From Demequina iriomotensis (GTDB taxonomy: Bacteria; Actinomycetota; Actinomycetes; Actinomycetales; Demequinaceae): 43,031 nt of DNA. The notes beneath the pieces were generated by a model. It saw only the letters and a list, made by a program, of their open reading frames with translations, ran no database searches and was not told the DNA's origin. This document shows positions 24,456 to 33,326 of this stretch, piece after piece. The position numbers and the translations under genes are program-made. Positions within the stretch are counted from its first letter, which is position 1, and each line of letters begins with the position of its first letter. The stretch spans positions 1-43,031 of the forward strand of contig NZ_BBME01000023.1 of the NCBI RefSeq assembly GCF_000971395.1. Direction: 5' to 3'.

Positions 24456-25430
24456 TTGATCACCGTCACCCGCCTCGCCAAGGTCTACTCCCAGGCCGGA
24501 CGCGACATCCACGCCCTCGCCGGCGTCAGCCTCGAGGTGCCCGCCGGCTCCGTCCACGGCGTCATCGGCCCCTCCGGCGCGGGCAAGTCCACGCTCGTGC
24601 GCTGCCTCGCGCTCCTGGACCGGCCCACCTCGGGCACCGTCGAGATCGACGGCGTCGACCTCGCCGCAGTGCCGGCGGGGCAGCTGCGCCAGGCCCGCAG
24701 GCGCCTGGGCGTGGTGTTCCAGCACGCGAACCTGTTCGACTCGCGGACGGTGCTCGACAACGTCGCGTACCCCCTCGAGATCGCCGGCGTCGCGCGGCGC
24801 GAGCGCCGGGAACGCGCGCTCGAGCTGCTCGGCCTGGTCGGCCTCGCGGACGCGGCGGGCGCCCACCCGGCCCAGCTCTCGGGCGGCCAACGCCAGCGCG
24901 TCGGCATCGCCCGCGCGCTCGCGACCGACCCGGACGTGCTGCTCTGCGACGAACCCACGAGCGCGCTCGACCCGCGCACCACCGACGAGATCCTCGACCT
25001 CATCGCCGCGCTCAAGGCACGGCTGGGCCTCGCGGTGCTGGTCATCACCCACGAGATGCACGTGGTCAAGCGCATCTGCGACACGGTGTCGCTGCTCGAG
25101 GGCGGCGAGATCGCGGAGTCGGGCCCGCTCGCCGCCGTGGTCGGGGCCTTCGGCAGCCGGCTCAGCGAGTCGTTGCTCGCGCTGCCGGGCGAGCTGGTCG
25201 ACGGCGACGTCGACGTGCTCGACGCCCTCACGCCCGGCCGCGAGCCGGCGCTCGAGGCCACCGCGCGCGCGCTCGGCGCCGCGCCGCGCATCGTCGCCGG
25301 AACCGTCGAGACGCTCGGCGGCACCACGTTCCACCGGCTCCGCCTCGCGACGCCTCCCGGGTTCGCGCCCGGCGCGCTGGTGACCGCGCTCACGGCGCAC
25401 GGCGCCCACGCCCAGGAGGTGGCCCGATGA
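24456..25430 (+). CDS. metN: Methionine ABC transporter, ATPase
   Basis: 324 residues. It powers uptake of methionine with MetI and MetQ. Walker A is GPSGAGKST, Q-loop VVFQHANLFDS, signature LSGGQRQR, Walker B VLLCDEPTSALD and switch His in VITHEMHVV. The VEIDGVDLAAVPAGQLRQARRRLG stretch is typical for MetN. A C-terminal NIL-like regulatory region is present in reduced form (RIVAGTVETLGGTTFHRLRLATPPG). The start is TTG with GAAAGG upstream; a weak start just after an attenuator-like leader is consistent with tight control. It overlaps metI by ATGA, so the two are coupled. Confidence 0.95.
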   Translation: MITVTRLAKVYSQAGRDIHALAGVSLEVPAGSVHGVIGPSGAGKSTLVRCLALLDRPTSGTVEIDGVDLAAVPAGQLRQARRRLGVVFQHANLFDSRTVLDNVAYPLEIAGVARRERRERALELLGLVGLADAAGAHPAQLSGGQRQRVGIARALATDPDVLLCDEPTSALDPRTTDEILDLIAALKARLGLAVLVITHEMHVVKRICDTVSLLEGGEIAESGPLAAVVGAFGSRLSESLLALPGELVDGDVDVLDALTPGREPALEATARALGAAPRIVAGTVETLGGTTFHRLRLATPPGFAPGALVTALTAHGAHAQEVAR

Positions 25431-26107
25431 GCTGGTTCGAGGACCTGCTGTCCAACCCGGCGATCACGGAGGCGCTCGCGCCGGCCGCGCTCGAGACCGC
25501 TCAGATGGTGGGCATCGCGAGCGCCGCGACGGTCGCGCTCGGCCTGCCGCTCGGCGTGACGATGCACGTGACCCAGCGCGGCGGGATGGCGGAGAACCGC
25601 GCGGTCAACACGGTGCTGTCCGGGATCATCGTCAACATCACGCGCTCGATCCCGTACGCGATCCTCATGCTCGCGCTCATCCCCGTGACCCGCGCGCTCG
25701 TCGGCACGTCGATCGGCCCCATCGCCGCATCGGTGTCGCTCACGGTCGCCGCCGTGCCGTTCTTCGCGCGGCTGGTCGAGTCCGCGCTGCGCGAGGTCGC
25801 ATCCGGCAAGGTCGACGCGGCCCACGCCATGGGCTCGACCCGTCGCCAGACCGTGCTCCGGGTCCTGCTGCCCGAGGCGCTGCCGGCGCTCATCGCGGGC
25901 GTCACCACCACCGTGGTCACCATCATCGGCTACTCCGCGATGGCCGGCCTGGTCGGCGGCGGCGGCCTCGGCCGCCTCGCCTACAACTACGGCTACCAGC
26001 GCTATCAGCCCGAGGTCATGGTCGTCGTGCTCATCGTCCTCGTCGTCCTCGTCCAGGCCGTTCAGGCCACCGGCGACGCCCTCGTGCGCCGCACGGACCA
26101 CCGCTAG
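25427..26107 (+). CDS. metI: Methionine ABC transporter, permease
   Basis: 226 residues of the MetI/BPD-type permease family with about five membrane segments. AALETAQMVGIASAATVALGLPLGVTMHVT starts the domain. The coupling-helix EAA-type motif is VDAAHAMGSTRRQTVLRVLLPEALPALIAGVT, and YSAMAGLVGGGGLGRLAYNYGYQRYQPEVM is the highly conserved MetI C-terminal region. It overlaps metN by 4 nt (ATGA) and is followed by metQ after 31 bp. Confidence 0.95.
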   Translation: MSWFEDLLSNPAITEALAPAALETAQMVGIASAATVALGLPLGVTMHVTQRGGMAENRAVNTVLSGIIVNITRSIPYAILMLALIPVTRALVGTSIGPIAASVSLTVAAVPFFARLVESALREVASGKVDAAHAMGSTRRQTVLRVLLPEALPALIAGVTTTVVTIIGYSAMAGLVGGGGLGRLAYNYGYQRYQPEVMVVVLIVLVVLVQAVQATGDALVRRTDHR

Positions 26108-26138
26108 CCACCATCCCCCCCTCAACCCAGGAGAGATC

Positions 26139-26984
26139 ATGCGTCTCACGCGTACCCACCTCACCACCACCGCCCTCGCGGGCATCGCCGTCCTCGGGCT
26201 CGCCGGCTGCAGCGCCGACGCGTCCGGCGAGGAGGCGACCGCCGCATCGTCCGACGGCCTCACCACGGTCACCGTCGGCGCGAGCCCGGTGCCTCACGCC
26301 CAGATCCTCGAGTTCATCGACTCCGAGCTCGCCGCGGACGCGGGCATCGACCTCGAGATCGTGGAGTTCGACGACTACGTGCTGCCGAACGAGTCGCTCG
26401 CCTCGGGCGAGCTCGACGCGAACTACTTCCAGCACCTGCCGTACCTCGAGTCGCAGATCGCGGACAAGGGGTACGAGTTCGAGCACGGCGCGGGCGTCCA
26501 CATCGAGCCCTACGCAGCGTTCTCGTCCACCTACGCCTCGATCGACGAGCTCCCGGACGGCGCCACCATCGCCATCACCAACGACGTCGCGAACCAGCTG
26601 CGCGGGCTGCGCCTGCTCGACTCGGCGGGGCTGCTGAACGGCGTGACGGACGAGTCCTCCGCGATCAACCTCACCGACGAGCAGAATCCCCACGGCTTCG
26701 TGTTCGTCGAGAACCAGCCGGAGGTCATCGTCCAGCAGATCGACGACCCGGCCATCGATCTCGCGTTCGTCAACGGCAACTTCATCCTGCAGGCCGGCCT
26801 CAACACGGACGATGCGCTGCTGGTCGAGTCCGTCGAGGGCAACCCCAACGCGAACCTGCTCGTGTGGCGCGCGGACAACGACAACGAGGGCGTCGCCGTC
26901 CTCGAGGAGCTGCTCCACTCGCCCGAGGTCGCGGACTTCATCTCGGAGACCTGGCCCTCGGGCGACGTGCTGCCGGGCGCCTGA
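26139..26984 (+). CDS. metQ: Methionine-binding lipoprotein
   Basis: 281 residues of the NlpA/MetQ family, the substrate-binding component anchored outside the membrane by lipid. The signal peptide ends in lipobox LAGC (Cys24). The mature protein begins TVTVGASPVPHAQILEFI, followed by VEFDDYVLPNESLASGELDANYFQHLPYLE, a core MetQ signature. VHIEPYAAFSSTYASIDELPDGATIAITND and LAFVNGNFILQAGL line the binding cleft. GGAGAG precedes the ATG. It is last in the operon, before a strong hairpin. Confidence 0.96.
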   Translation: MRLTRTHLTTTALAGIAVLGLAGCSADASGEEATAASSDGLTTVTVGASPVPHAQILEFIDSELAADAGIDLEIVEFDDYVLPNESLASGELDANYFQHLPYLESQIADKGYEFEHGAGVHIEPYAAFSSTYASIDELPDGATIAITNDVANQLRGLRLLDSAGLLNGVTDESSAINLTDEQNPHGFVFVENQPEVIVQQIDDPAIDLAFVNGNFILQAGLNTDDALLVESVEGNPNANLLVWRADNDNEGVAVLEELLHSPEVADFISETWPSGDVLPGA

Positions 26985-26990
26985 GCCCGC

Positions 26991-27017
26991 CGAGGGGGGA
27001 CAGCACGGCCCCCCTCG
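26991..27017 (+). terminator. Terminator of the met operon
   Basis: CGAGGGGGG (26991-26999) pairs with CCCCCCTCG (27009-27017) around a 9-nt loop, 7 nt past metQ. Confidence 0.8.
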
Positions 27018-27024
27018 CACCGAG

Positions 27025-27067
27025 ATTGCTTGCCATGGCAATCCTGAGGATTGCCATGGCAAGCAAT
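27025..27067. repeat. 43-bp perfect palindrome with two TTGCCATGGCAA sites
   Basis: Two 21-nt arms around one central G at 27046 are exact reverse complements. Each arm contains a 12-bp palindrome TTGCCATGGCAA (27030-27041 and 27051-27062). The two site centres are 21 bp apart, two helical turns. The stretch is AT-richer than its surroundings. It lies between the met terminator and a MarR gene and looks like a tandem operator for a dimeric regulator; an RNA hairpin or recombination site is the alternative. Confidence 0.85.
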
Positions 27068-27146
27068 TCCGGCGGTCGACACGTCGCCCTCCGCCCCTGT
27101 CCACAGGCCTCGCGCGCCCGGCGCGTCGACGTCCTAGCGTGGGGCC

Positions 27147-27668
27147 ATGTTCGACCTGTGGGGGCTCGGCCGCACCGCTCCGGCCGGGCCCGCGCCCACC
27201 ATCCATGCGGTTCTTCGCGCGGCCCACGTGCTGGAGCTCGCACTCGACCGGGAGTTCCGCGGCGCGACCCTCACGCCCGTCCAGGCGCGCGCCGCGATGG
27301 TGCTCGACACCCGCCGCGCGGGCCGGACCATCAGCGACCTCGCATTCGAGCTGGGGACGGGCGCTCCCGCGGCGAGCAGGCTCCTCACCCGGCTCGAGCG
27401 CAAAGGCCTGGTCGAGCGCGACATCGGCTTCGACGGCCGTGAGGTGACCGCACGGCTGACCGGCCCGGGCCGTCGCGCGTGGCGCGACGCCGCACCGCGG
27501 CTCGAACGCGTCGAACGGGACGTGAGCGCGCTGCTCGAGTCCGAGCGCCACGGCGACGTGCGCGAGCTCCACCGGCTGCTTGAGGTCGCGGCTGAGCTCG
27601 CGCGACGACGCGGCAACCCCCTCCGGGACCTCAGGGCGGTCCCGCCGCTGTTCCTCGATGGAGCGTGA
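27147..27668 (+). CDS. MarR-like winged-helix regulator
   Basis: 173 residues. The helix-turn-helix runs TPVQARAAMVLDTRRAGRTISDLAFELGTGAPAASRLLTRLERKGLVERDIGFDGREVTARLTGPGRRAW, with ASRLLTRLERKG as recognition helix and FDGREVTARLT as wing. A long C-terminal dimerisation helix rich in Arg/Glu follows. Ligand is unknown. TAGCGT (27135-27140) ends 6 nt before the ATG, so the mRNA is leaderless. The tandem palindromic operator candidate lies 80 bp upstream. Its stop is only 12 bp before pepN, but pepN has its own -10 inside the end of this gene. Confidence 0.9.
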   Translation: MFDLWGLGRTAPAGPAPTIHAVLRAAHVLELALDREFRGATLTPVQARAAMVLDTRRAGRTISDLAFELGTGAPAASRLLTRLERKGLVERDIGFDGREVTARLTGPGRRAWRDAAPRLERVERDVSALLESERHGDVRELHRLLEVAAELARRRGNPLRDLRAVPPLFLDGA

Positions 27669-27680
27669 CACAATCACGCC

Positions 27681-30281
27681 ATGCCAGGTACCAACCTCAC
27701 GCGCGCCGAGGCCGAGGCCCGCGCCGCCATCGTCGCCGTCGACTCGTACACCGTCGATCTCGACCTCACCACGTCGGACACCACCTTCCGTTCGACCTCG
27801 ACCGTGCGCTTCACCGCGACCCCGGGTGAGAGCACGTTCATCGACCTCATCGCCCCGAGCGTCGAGCGCATCGTCCTCAACGGCGCCGAGCTCGATCCTG
27901 CGGCCCACTTCGCCGACTCCCGCATCGCGCTGCCCGGCCTCGCCGCCGACAACGAGCTCGTGATCGAGGCGACCTGCGCCTACATGAACACCGGCGAGGG
28001 CCTCCACCGCTTCGTCGACCCCGAGGACGGCGAGGTCTACCTCTACTCGCAGTTCGAGGTCGCCGACACCCGCCGCGTCTACGCGGTGTTCGAGCAGCCC
28101 GACCTCAAGGCGTCCTTCACCTTCTCCGCCGTCGCGCCCGAGCACTGGCACGTGCTGTCCAACTCCCCCGCCACCAAGGCCGCGGTCGAGGGCACCATCA
28201 CCGTCGCGGGCACCGAGCACGCGAAGGCTCGCTGGGACTTCTCCCCGACCACGCGCATCCCCTGCTACGTCACCGCCATCGTCGCCGGTCCGTACCACGA
28301 GGTCGAAGGCACCGTGGAGAGCCGCAAGGGCACCCTGCAGGCCAACGTCTACTGCCGCAAGGCGCTCGCGCAGTACCTCGACGCCGACGTCATCCTCGAC
28401 GACACCCAGCAGGGCTTCGCGTTCTACGAGGAGAAGTTCGAGACGGACTACCCGTTCGAGAAGTACGACCAGATCTTCGTCCCCGAGTTCAACGCGGGCG
28501 CCATGGAGAACGCGGGCTGCGTGACGTTCCTCGAGGACTACGTGTTCCGCTCCAAGACCGCTCAGGCCCGTGTCGAGCGCCGCACCGTCACCGTGCTGCA
28601 CGAGCTCGCGCACATGTGGTTCGGCGACCTGGTCACCATGAAGTGGTGGAACGACCTGTGGCTCAACGAGTCGTTCGCCGAGTTCGCCTCGACGCTCGCG
28701 ACCGCCGAGGTCACCAAGTACCGCAACTCGTGGGTGACCTTCAACGCGCTCGAGAAGTCCTGGGCGTACCGCCAGGACCAGCTCCCGTCGACGCACCCGA
28801 TCATGGCCGAGATCAAGGACCTCGAGGATGTCGAGGTCAACTTCGACGGCATCACCTACGCCAAGGGCGCGTCCGTGCTGCGCCAGCTGGTCGCCTGGGT
28901 GGGCCAGGACGAGTTCTTCGCCGGCGTCGCCGAGTACATGCGCAAGCACCACCACGCGAACGCGACGCTGAACGACCTGCTGGTCGAGCTCGAGAAGGCC
29001 TCCGGCCGCGACCTGTCCGGCTGGTCCGACGTGTGGCTGCAGAAGGCCGGCGTCACCACGCTCCGCCCCGTCATCGAGACGGACGATGCGGGGGTCATCA
29101 CGTCCTTCGCCGTCGCCCAGGAGGTCCCGGCCGAGTGGCCGACCCAGCGCCCGCATCGTCTCCGCATCGGCGGCTACGACCTCACGGTGGACACCGAGGG
29201 CGACGAGGTCCTCTCGCAGACCTGGTCCGTCGAGGTCGACATCGACGGTGCGTTGTCCGAGATTCCCGCGCTGGTGGGCAAGCAGCGGCCGGCGCTCGTC
29301 CTGGTCAACGACGGCGACCTCGCCTACGCGAAGGTCCGCCTCGACGAGGCCTCGCTCGCGACCGCCGTCGAGCACGTGTCGAAGTTCACCGACCCCCTGG
29401 CCCGCTCGATGGTGCTCGCGGCGGCGTGGGACATGACGCGTGACGCCGAGATGCCCGCGCGCCAGTACGTCGACCTGGTGGTCAAGAACATCGGTCAGGA
29501 GACCGAGTCCACCACCGTGCTGGTGCTGCTGCGCCAGCTCGCGACCACGATCTCGCTGTACGTCCACCCGACGCACACCGACGAGGTCCAGGCCGCCGCC
29601 GCGCGCGAGATCTGGCAGCTCATCATGGCGGCGGAGCCGGGCTCGGACAACCAGCTCCAGTTCGTGCGCGCGTTCGCGGGGCTCGCGTGCGTCGACTCGA
29701 TGTTCGACACGGTGCAGGCGCTCATCGACGGCAAGCTCCAGCTCGACGGCCTCACCGTCGACGCCGACCTCGCCTGGGACCTGCTGATCTCCCTCGCCGC
29801 GGGCGGCCGCGCGGGCGACGTCGCGATCGAGCTCCAGCTCACCAAGGACGCGACCGCGTCGGGTCAGCGGCGCGCCGCGCACGCCCGCGCCGCGATCGCG
29901 ACCGCCGAGGCGAAGCGCTCCGCGTTCGACGTGCTCGTCAACGCCGAGACGGACCTGCCCAACGCGCTCCAGTACGAGACCATCGCGGGCTTCAACCACG
30001 CGCATGACCTCGACCTGCTGGTGCCGTTCGTGGACGAGTACTTCGGGGCGCTGCGTCGCATCTACGGCACCAAGACGAACGAGATCGCGGCGAACCTCAT
30101 CGAGGGCCTCTACCCGGTGGAGCTCGCGGGCCGCGTCCCGGACCTCCAGGACAAGGCCTTCGCGTGGCTCGAGGCCAACGCCGACGCGCACGATGCGCTG
30201 AAGCGCCTGGTCCGCGAGGGTTCCGACGGCGTGCGTCGCGCGCTCAAGGCCCAGGCGGAGGACCTCGCCTACCAGGGCTGA
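27681..30281 (+). CDS. pepN: Aminopeptidase N (first of two tandem copies)
   Basis: 866 residues, M1 family, removing N-terminal residues from peptides in the cytoplasm. GAMEN is at residues 273-277, and the zinc site HELAHMWFGD (His307, Glu308, His311) with Glu330 in NESFAEF is intact; the YAKGASVLRQL helix and an ERAP1-like C-terminal domain follow. The start MPGTNLTRAEAEARAAIVAVDSY is the form usual in actinobacterial PepN. CACAAT (27669-27674), overlapping the end of the MarR gene, ends 6 nt before the ATG, so the mRNA is leaderless. The next gene is a full-length paralogue. Confidence 0.96.
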   Translation: MPGTNLTRAEAEARAAIVAVDSYTVDLDLTTSDTTFRSTSTVRFTATPGESTFIDLIAPSVERIVLNGAELDPAAHFADSRIALPGLAADNELVIEATCAYMNTGEGLHRFVDPEDGEVYLYSQFEVADTRRVYAVFEQPDLKASFTFSAVAPEHWHVLSNSPATKAAVEGTITVAGTEHAKARWDFSPTTRIPCYVTAIVAGPYHEVEGTVESRKGTLQANVYCRKALAQYLDADVILDDTQQGFAFYEEKFETDYPFEKYDQIFVPEFNAGAMENAGCVTFLEDYVFRSKTAQARVERRTVTVLHELAHMWFGDLVTMKWWNDLWLNESFAEFASTLATAEVTKYRNSWVTFNALEKSWAYRQDQLPSTHPIMAEIKDLEDVEVNFDGITYAKGASVLRQLVAWVGQDEFFAGVAEYMRKHHHANATLNDLLVELEKASGRDLSGWSDVWLQKAGVTTLRPVIETDDAGVITSFAVAQEVPAEWPTQRPHRLRIGGYDLTVDTEGDEVLSQTWSVEVDIDGALSEIPALVGKQRPALVLVNDGDLAYAKVRLDEASLATAVEHVSKFTDPLARSMVLAAAWDMTRDAEMPARQYVDLVVKNIGQETESTTVLVLLRQLATTISLYVHPTHTDEVQAAAAREIWQLIMAAEPGSDNQLQFVRAFAGLACVDSMFDTVQALIDGKLQLDGLTVDADLAWDLLISLAAGGRAGDVAIELQLTKDATASGQRRAAHARAAIATAEAKRSAFDVLVNAETDLPNALQYETIAGFNHAHDLDLLVPFVDEYFGALRRIYGTKTNEIAANLIEGLYPVELAGRVPDLQDKAFAWLEANADAHDALKRLVREGSDGVRRALKAQAEDLAYQG

Positions 30282-30407
30282 TCCTCGCACCCCGAGGCGC
30301 CGCCGCCACTCGGCGCCGCCGCCACTCGGCGGAACCCCCGCTATCCGGCCCCGCCCACCACCCGTCCCGCCCCCGCCGTGCGTCCCCACCGTCCGTCCCC
30401 ACCCCGC

Positions 30408-30473
30408 GACCGAATGGGGCGCTGACGGTCGGTTCCGAGGCGTCGGCGCCTCCCATGGGGCACCTGTCGACGG
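30408..30473 (-). repeat. Paired 25-bp repeat unit 1
   Basis: Two 25-bp copies (30408-30432, 30449-30473) 41 bp apart. On the minus strand each has a GCCCCAT core preceded by 12 nt (CCGACCGTCAGC in one, CCGTCGACAGGT in the other). The outer side carries a G-rich run on the minus strand. Confidence 0.75.
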
Positions 30474-30534
30474 CTGCCGCGGTGAATCCCGCGGCGGCTG
30501 TCGGCGTGTCCGGAGCCCGCCCTGGCAGGTCCGA

Positions 30535-30600
30535 GCGACGTCGGATGCCCCATGGCGCGCGGTGGACGGCGCAGAACGACCGTGGTCGCCCCATGGCGCG
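30535..30600 (+). repeat. Paired 25-bp repeat unit 2
   Basis: Two 25-bp copies (30535-30559, 30576-30600) 41 bp apart. Both read GCCCCATGGCGCG at the 3' end and begin GCGACG or ACGACC. It is inverted relative to unit 1, with 61 bp between the units. Confidence 0.75.
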
Positions 30601-30676
30601 GCAGGCCGCGCCTCGACCCCGCACCGCGACCCGGCACCGGGCGGCACTCGGGCGCGCTCCCTGCCAGACTTGACGC

Positions 30677-33244
30677 ATGCCAGGCATGAACCTCACCAAG
30701 CGCGAGGCCGCGGAGCGCTTCGCGACCATCTCGAACGCCCGCTACGCCGTCGCCCTCGACCTCGCCGCGACGGGACGGACGTTCCGCTCCGACACCACCA
30801 TCGAGTTCGACGCGACGGCCGGCGCGAGCACGTTCGTCGAGGCCGCCTGGGCGGACATCGACCTCGTCGAGCTCAACGGCGAGCCGATCGACGCCGCCCT
30901 CCACGAGGACGGGCGGATCCCGCTCGAGAACCTCCAGGAGCACAACACGCTGCGGGTCGCCGGCGACTTCGGGTACCGCAACGACGGCCAGGGCATCCAC
31001 CGGTTCGTGGACCCCGCCGACGGCGAGGTGTACCTCTACAGCCAGTTCGCGGCGAACGACACGCGCGCGGCCTTCGCCTGCTTCGACCAGCCCGACATCA
31101 AGGGCGAGTTCACCTTCACCGTGACCGTGCCCGACCACTGGGTGGTGATCTCGAACTCCCCGACGCCCGAGCCCGAGGCCCTCGAGGACGGCCGCGCGCG
31201 CTGGTCCTTCGCCCCGACCGTCCCGATCCCGAGCTACGGTGCGGCCGTGGTCGCCGGCCCGTACTCGTTCCACGAGGGCACGCTCCATGGCCAGGAGGGC
31301 GACATCCCGGCGCGCGTGTACGGCCGGCCGTCGCTCGAGCAGCACTTCGACGGCGACCGCGTGCTCGAGGACACGCAGGCGGGCCTAGAGCTGTACGAGC
31401 GCGTCTTCCAGACCCCGTACCCGTACGAGAAGTACGACCAGATCTACGTCCCGCAGTACAACCTGGGCGCGATGGAGAACATCGGCTGCGTCACCATCTC
31501 GGAGGACCGCCTGCTCTTCCGCGGCCGAGCGACCGCGGCCGAGCTCGAGTTCCGCACGGTCGTGGTGCTCCACGAGCTCGCGCACATGTGGTTCGGGAAC
31601 CTCGTCACGATGAAGTGGTGGGACGACCTATGGCTCAACGAGTCCTTCGCCGAGTTCATCGGCACGTGGGCGGCGGCGGAGGTCTCCGAGTGGAAGGACG
31701 CGTGGGTCACGTTCGCCGCCGACCGCAAGTCCGTCGCGTACGTCCAGGATCAGCTCCCGACCACCCACGCGATCGTCACCGAGGTGCCCGACACCGAGGC
31801 CACCGTGTCCGCCTTCGACATGATCACGTACGCCAAGGGCGCCTCGGCGCTCAAGCAGCTCGCGCAGTTCGTCGGCGAGGACGCGTTCTTCGGCGGAGTG
31901 GCCTCCTACCTGCGGCGCTACCGCCACGGGAACGCGACGCTCGCGGAGTTCCTGGCCGAGGTCGAGGCGGCCGCGGGCCGGCCTCTCGGCGACTGGGCGG
32001 AGGTCTGGCTCGAGACGCCCGGCGTCACCACGCTGCGTCCGATTCTGGCGACGGACGATGCGGGGGTGGTCACCCGCCTCGCGGTCGCCGAGGACGTCCC
32101 CGCCGAGCACCCGGTCAACCGACCCCACGGCATCGAGATCGCGGGCTACACGCTGGGCGAGGGCACCTTCGCGCGCACCTGGACCGTGCCCACGACCATC
32201 GACGGCGGGCTCACCGAGGTCCCCGAGGCCGTCGGCGAGGCCCGGCCGGCGCTGCTCCTCGCGAACGACCGCGACCTCACGTACGCCAAGCTCCACCTGG
32301 ACGAGCAGTCGCTCGCGAACCTCGAGGCGCACATCGCGGAGGTCGACGACGCGATGGCGCAGGCGACCGTCCTCGACGCGCTGTGGCACATGGTGCGCGA
32401 CGGCTCCCTTCCCGCGCAGCGCTACATCGACGCCGTGCTCGCCCTCGCACCCCGGCTGCTCAACTCCGCGACCGCCGAGTCGCACCTCGAGCTCATGGTC
32501 GTGACCCTGCGCCGCTACCTCGCGCCCGAGCACGTCGCCAAGGTCACCGAGGCCGCCGCCGAGCGGCTGTGGCATGCGCTCGGCGAGGCGGAGCCCGGCT
32601 CCGACATCCAGCTCCAGCTGCTCAAGGGCTACGCGCAGGTCGCGGCGACCACCGAGCAGGCGCTGCGGCTGCGCGCGCTCGTCGAGGGCACCGCCGAGGT
32701 GTCCGGCCTCGAGGTCGATTCGGACCTCACGTGGGACCTCCTGGGCGGGCTCGCCGCCGCGGGTGGGATCGACCTCGACGAGGTCGACCACTACGCCTCG
32801 CAGGACGTGAGCGCGGCGGGCCAGCGGCGCGCGGCGGGCGTGAGGGCCGCCGTCGCGACGGCGGAGGCGAAGCAGGCCGCGTGGGATGCGCTCGTGCGGC
32901 CCGCCGAGGGTCCCGCGATCAACGCCGTCCAGTTCGAGACCGCCGCGGGACTCGCACGGGCGATCGACCCTGCGCTCCTCGCGCCGCTCGTCGACGACCT
33001 GCTGGGATCGCTACGCGACTACTACGACGCCAACGCGGGCTTCGTAGGCGTGCGCGTGGCGCGGCTCGTGGTGCCCGTGAACCTGGTGGGCCGCGTCGAC
33101 GGCCTCGCCGCGAAGCTCGAGGAATGGCTTGCCGCGAACGCGGATGCTCCGAGCGTGCTGCGCAAGGTGGTGGTCGAGGCCCTCGATCACGTGCGCCGTG
33201 CACAGATCGCGCAGACCACCAGCCGCATGGCCGCCGCGGGCTGA
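30677..33244 (+). CDS. pepN: Aminopeptidase N (second tandem copy)
   Basis: 855 residues, an M1 aminopeptidase clearly paralogous to the gene before it, with collinear motifs throughout. GAMEN is at 264-268, the zinc motif HELAHMWFGN at His299/Glu300/His303 with Glu322 in NESFAEF, and YAKGASALKQL follows; all are intact, so it should be active. The copies differ around the substrate region (GAMENIGCVTISEDRLLF against GAMENAGCVTFLEDYVF) and in the C-terminal domain, which suggests different peptide preferences. CAGACT (30665-30670) ends exactly 6 nt before the ATG, so the mRNA is leaderless and expressed separately from the first copy. Confidence 0.96.
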   Translation: MPGMNLTKREAAERFATISNARYAVALDLAATGRTFRSDTTIEFDATAGASTFVEAAWADIDLVELNGEPIDAALHEDGRIPLENLQEHNTLRVAGDFGYRNDGQGIHRFVDPADGEVYLYSQFAANDTRAAFACFDQPDIKGEFTFTVTVPDHWVVISNSPTPEPEALEDGRARWSFAPTVPIPSYGAAVVAGPYSFHEGTLHGQEGDIPARVYGRPSLEQHFDGDRVLEDTQAGLELYERVFQTPYPYEKYDQIYVPQYNLGAMENIGCVTISEDRLLFRGRATAAELEFRTVVVLHELAHMWFGNLVTMKWWDDLWLNESFAEFIGTWAAAEVSEWKDAWVTFAADRKSVAYVQDQLPTTHAIVTEVPDTEATVSAFDMITYAKGASALKQLAQFVGEDAFFGGVASYLRRYRHGNATLAEFLAEVEAAAGRPLGDWAEVWLETPGVTTLRPILATDDAGVVTRLAVAEDVPAEHPVNRPHGIEIAGYTLGEGTFARTWTVPTTIDGGLTEVPEAVGEARPALLLANDRDLTYAKLHLDEQSLANLEAHIAEVDDAMAQATVLDALWHMVRDGSLPAQRYIDAVLALAPRLLNSATAESHLELMVVTLRRYLAPEHVAKVTEAAAERLWHALGEAEPGSDIQLQLLKGYAQVAATTEQALRLRALVEGTAEVSGLEVDSDLTWDLLGGLAAAGGIDLDEVDHYASQDVSAAGQRRAAGVRAAVATAEAKQAAWDALVRPAEGPAINAVQFETAAGLARAIDPALLAPLVDDLLGSLRDYYDANAGFVGVRVARLVVPVNLVGRVDGLAAKLEEWLAANADAPSVLRKVVVEALDHVRRAQIAQTTSRMAAAG

Positions 33245-33251
33245 CGCGTCG

Positions 33252-33283
33252 CCGGACGATGCGGCGAGTGCCGCATCGTCCGG
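33252..33283 (+). terminator. Terminator of the second pepN
   Basis: CCGGACGATGCGG (33252-33264) and CCGCATCGTCCGG (33271-33283) form a perfect 13-bp stem with a 6-nt loop, 7 nt past the stop. Both arms consist of the over-represented GACGATGCG word. Confidence 0.8.
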
Positions 33284-33326
33284 CCGCCAGCCCCGCGCGG
33301 CGCACCGACTGTAGCCGTCGCCACAA

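Larger units (their letters stand above)
30282..30676. other. Repeat-rich gap between the pepN paralogues
   Basis: A 395-bp gap without a gene. It holds a 16-bp tandem duplication (30296-30311 and 30312-30327), a C-rich run of short repeats (about 30350-30407), two inverted units of the paired 25-bp repeat, and the leaderless promoter of the second pepN (CAGACT, 30665-30670). No terminator of the first pepN is evident apart from these repeats. Confidence 0.7.

Noticed and set aside
30408..30600. CRISPR array from regularly spaced 25-bp repeats
   Set aside because: Each unit has only two copies with a 16-bp gap, units are inverted to one another, the copies are imperfect, and there are no cas genes.
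26031..30647. A 1,538-codon open frame on the minus strand
   Set aside because: It runs antisense through metQ, MarR and the first pepN, which have clear family motifs. Long open antisense frames are a by-product of high GC, and its translation is low-complexity Arg/Val/Glu-rich.
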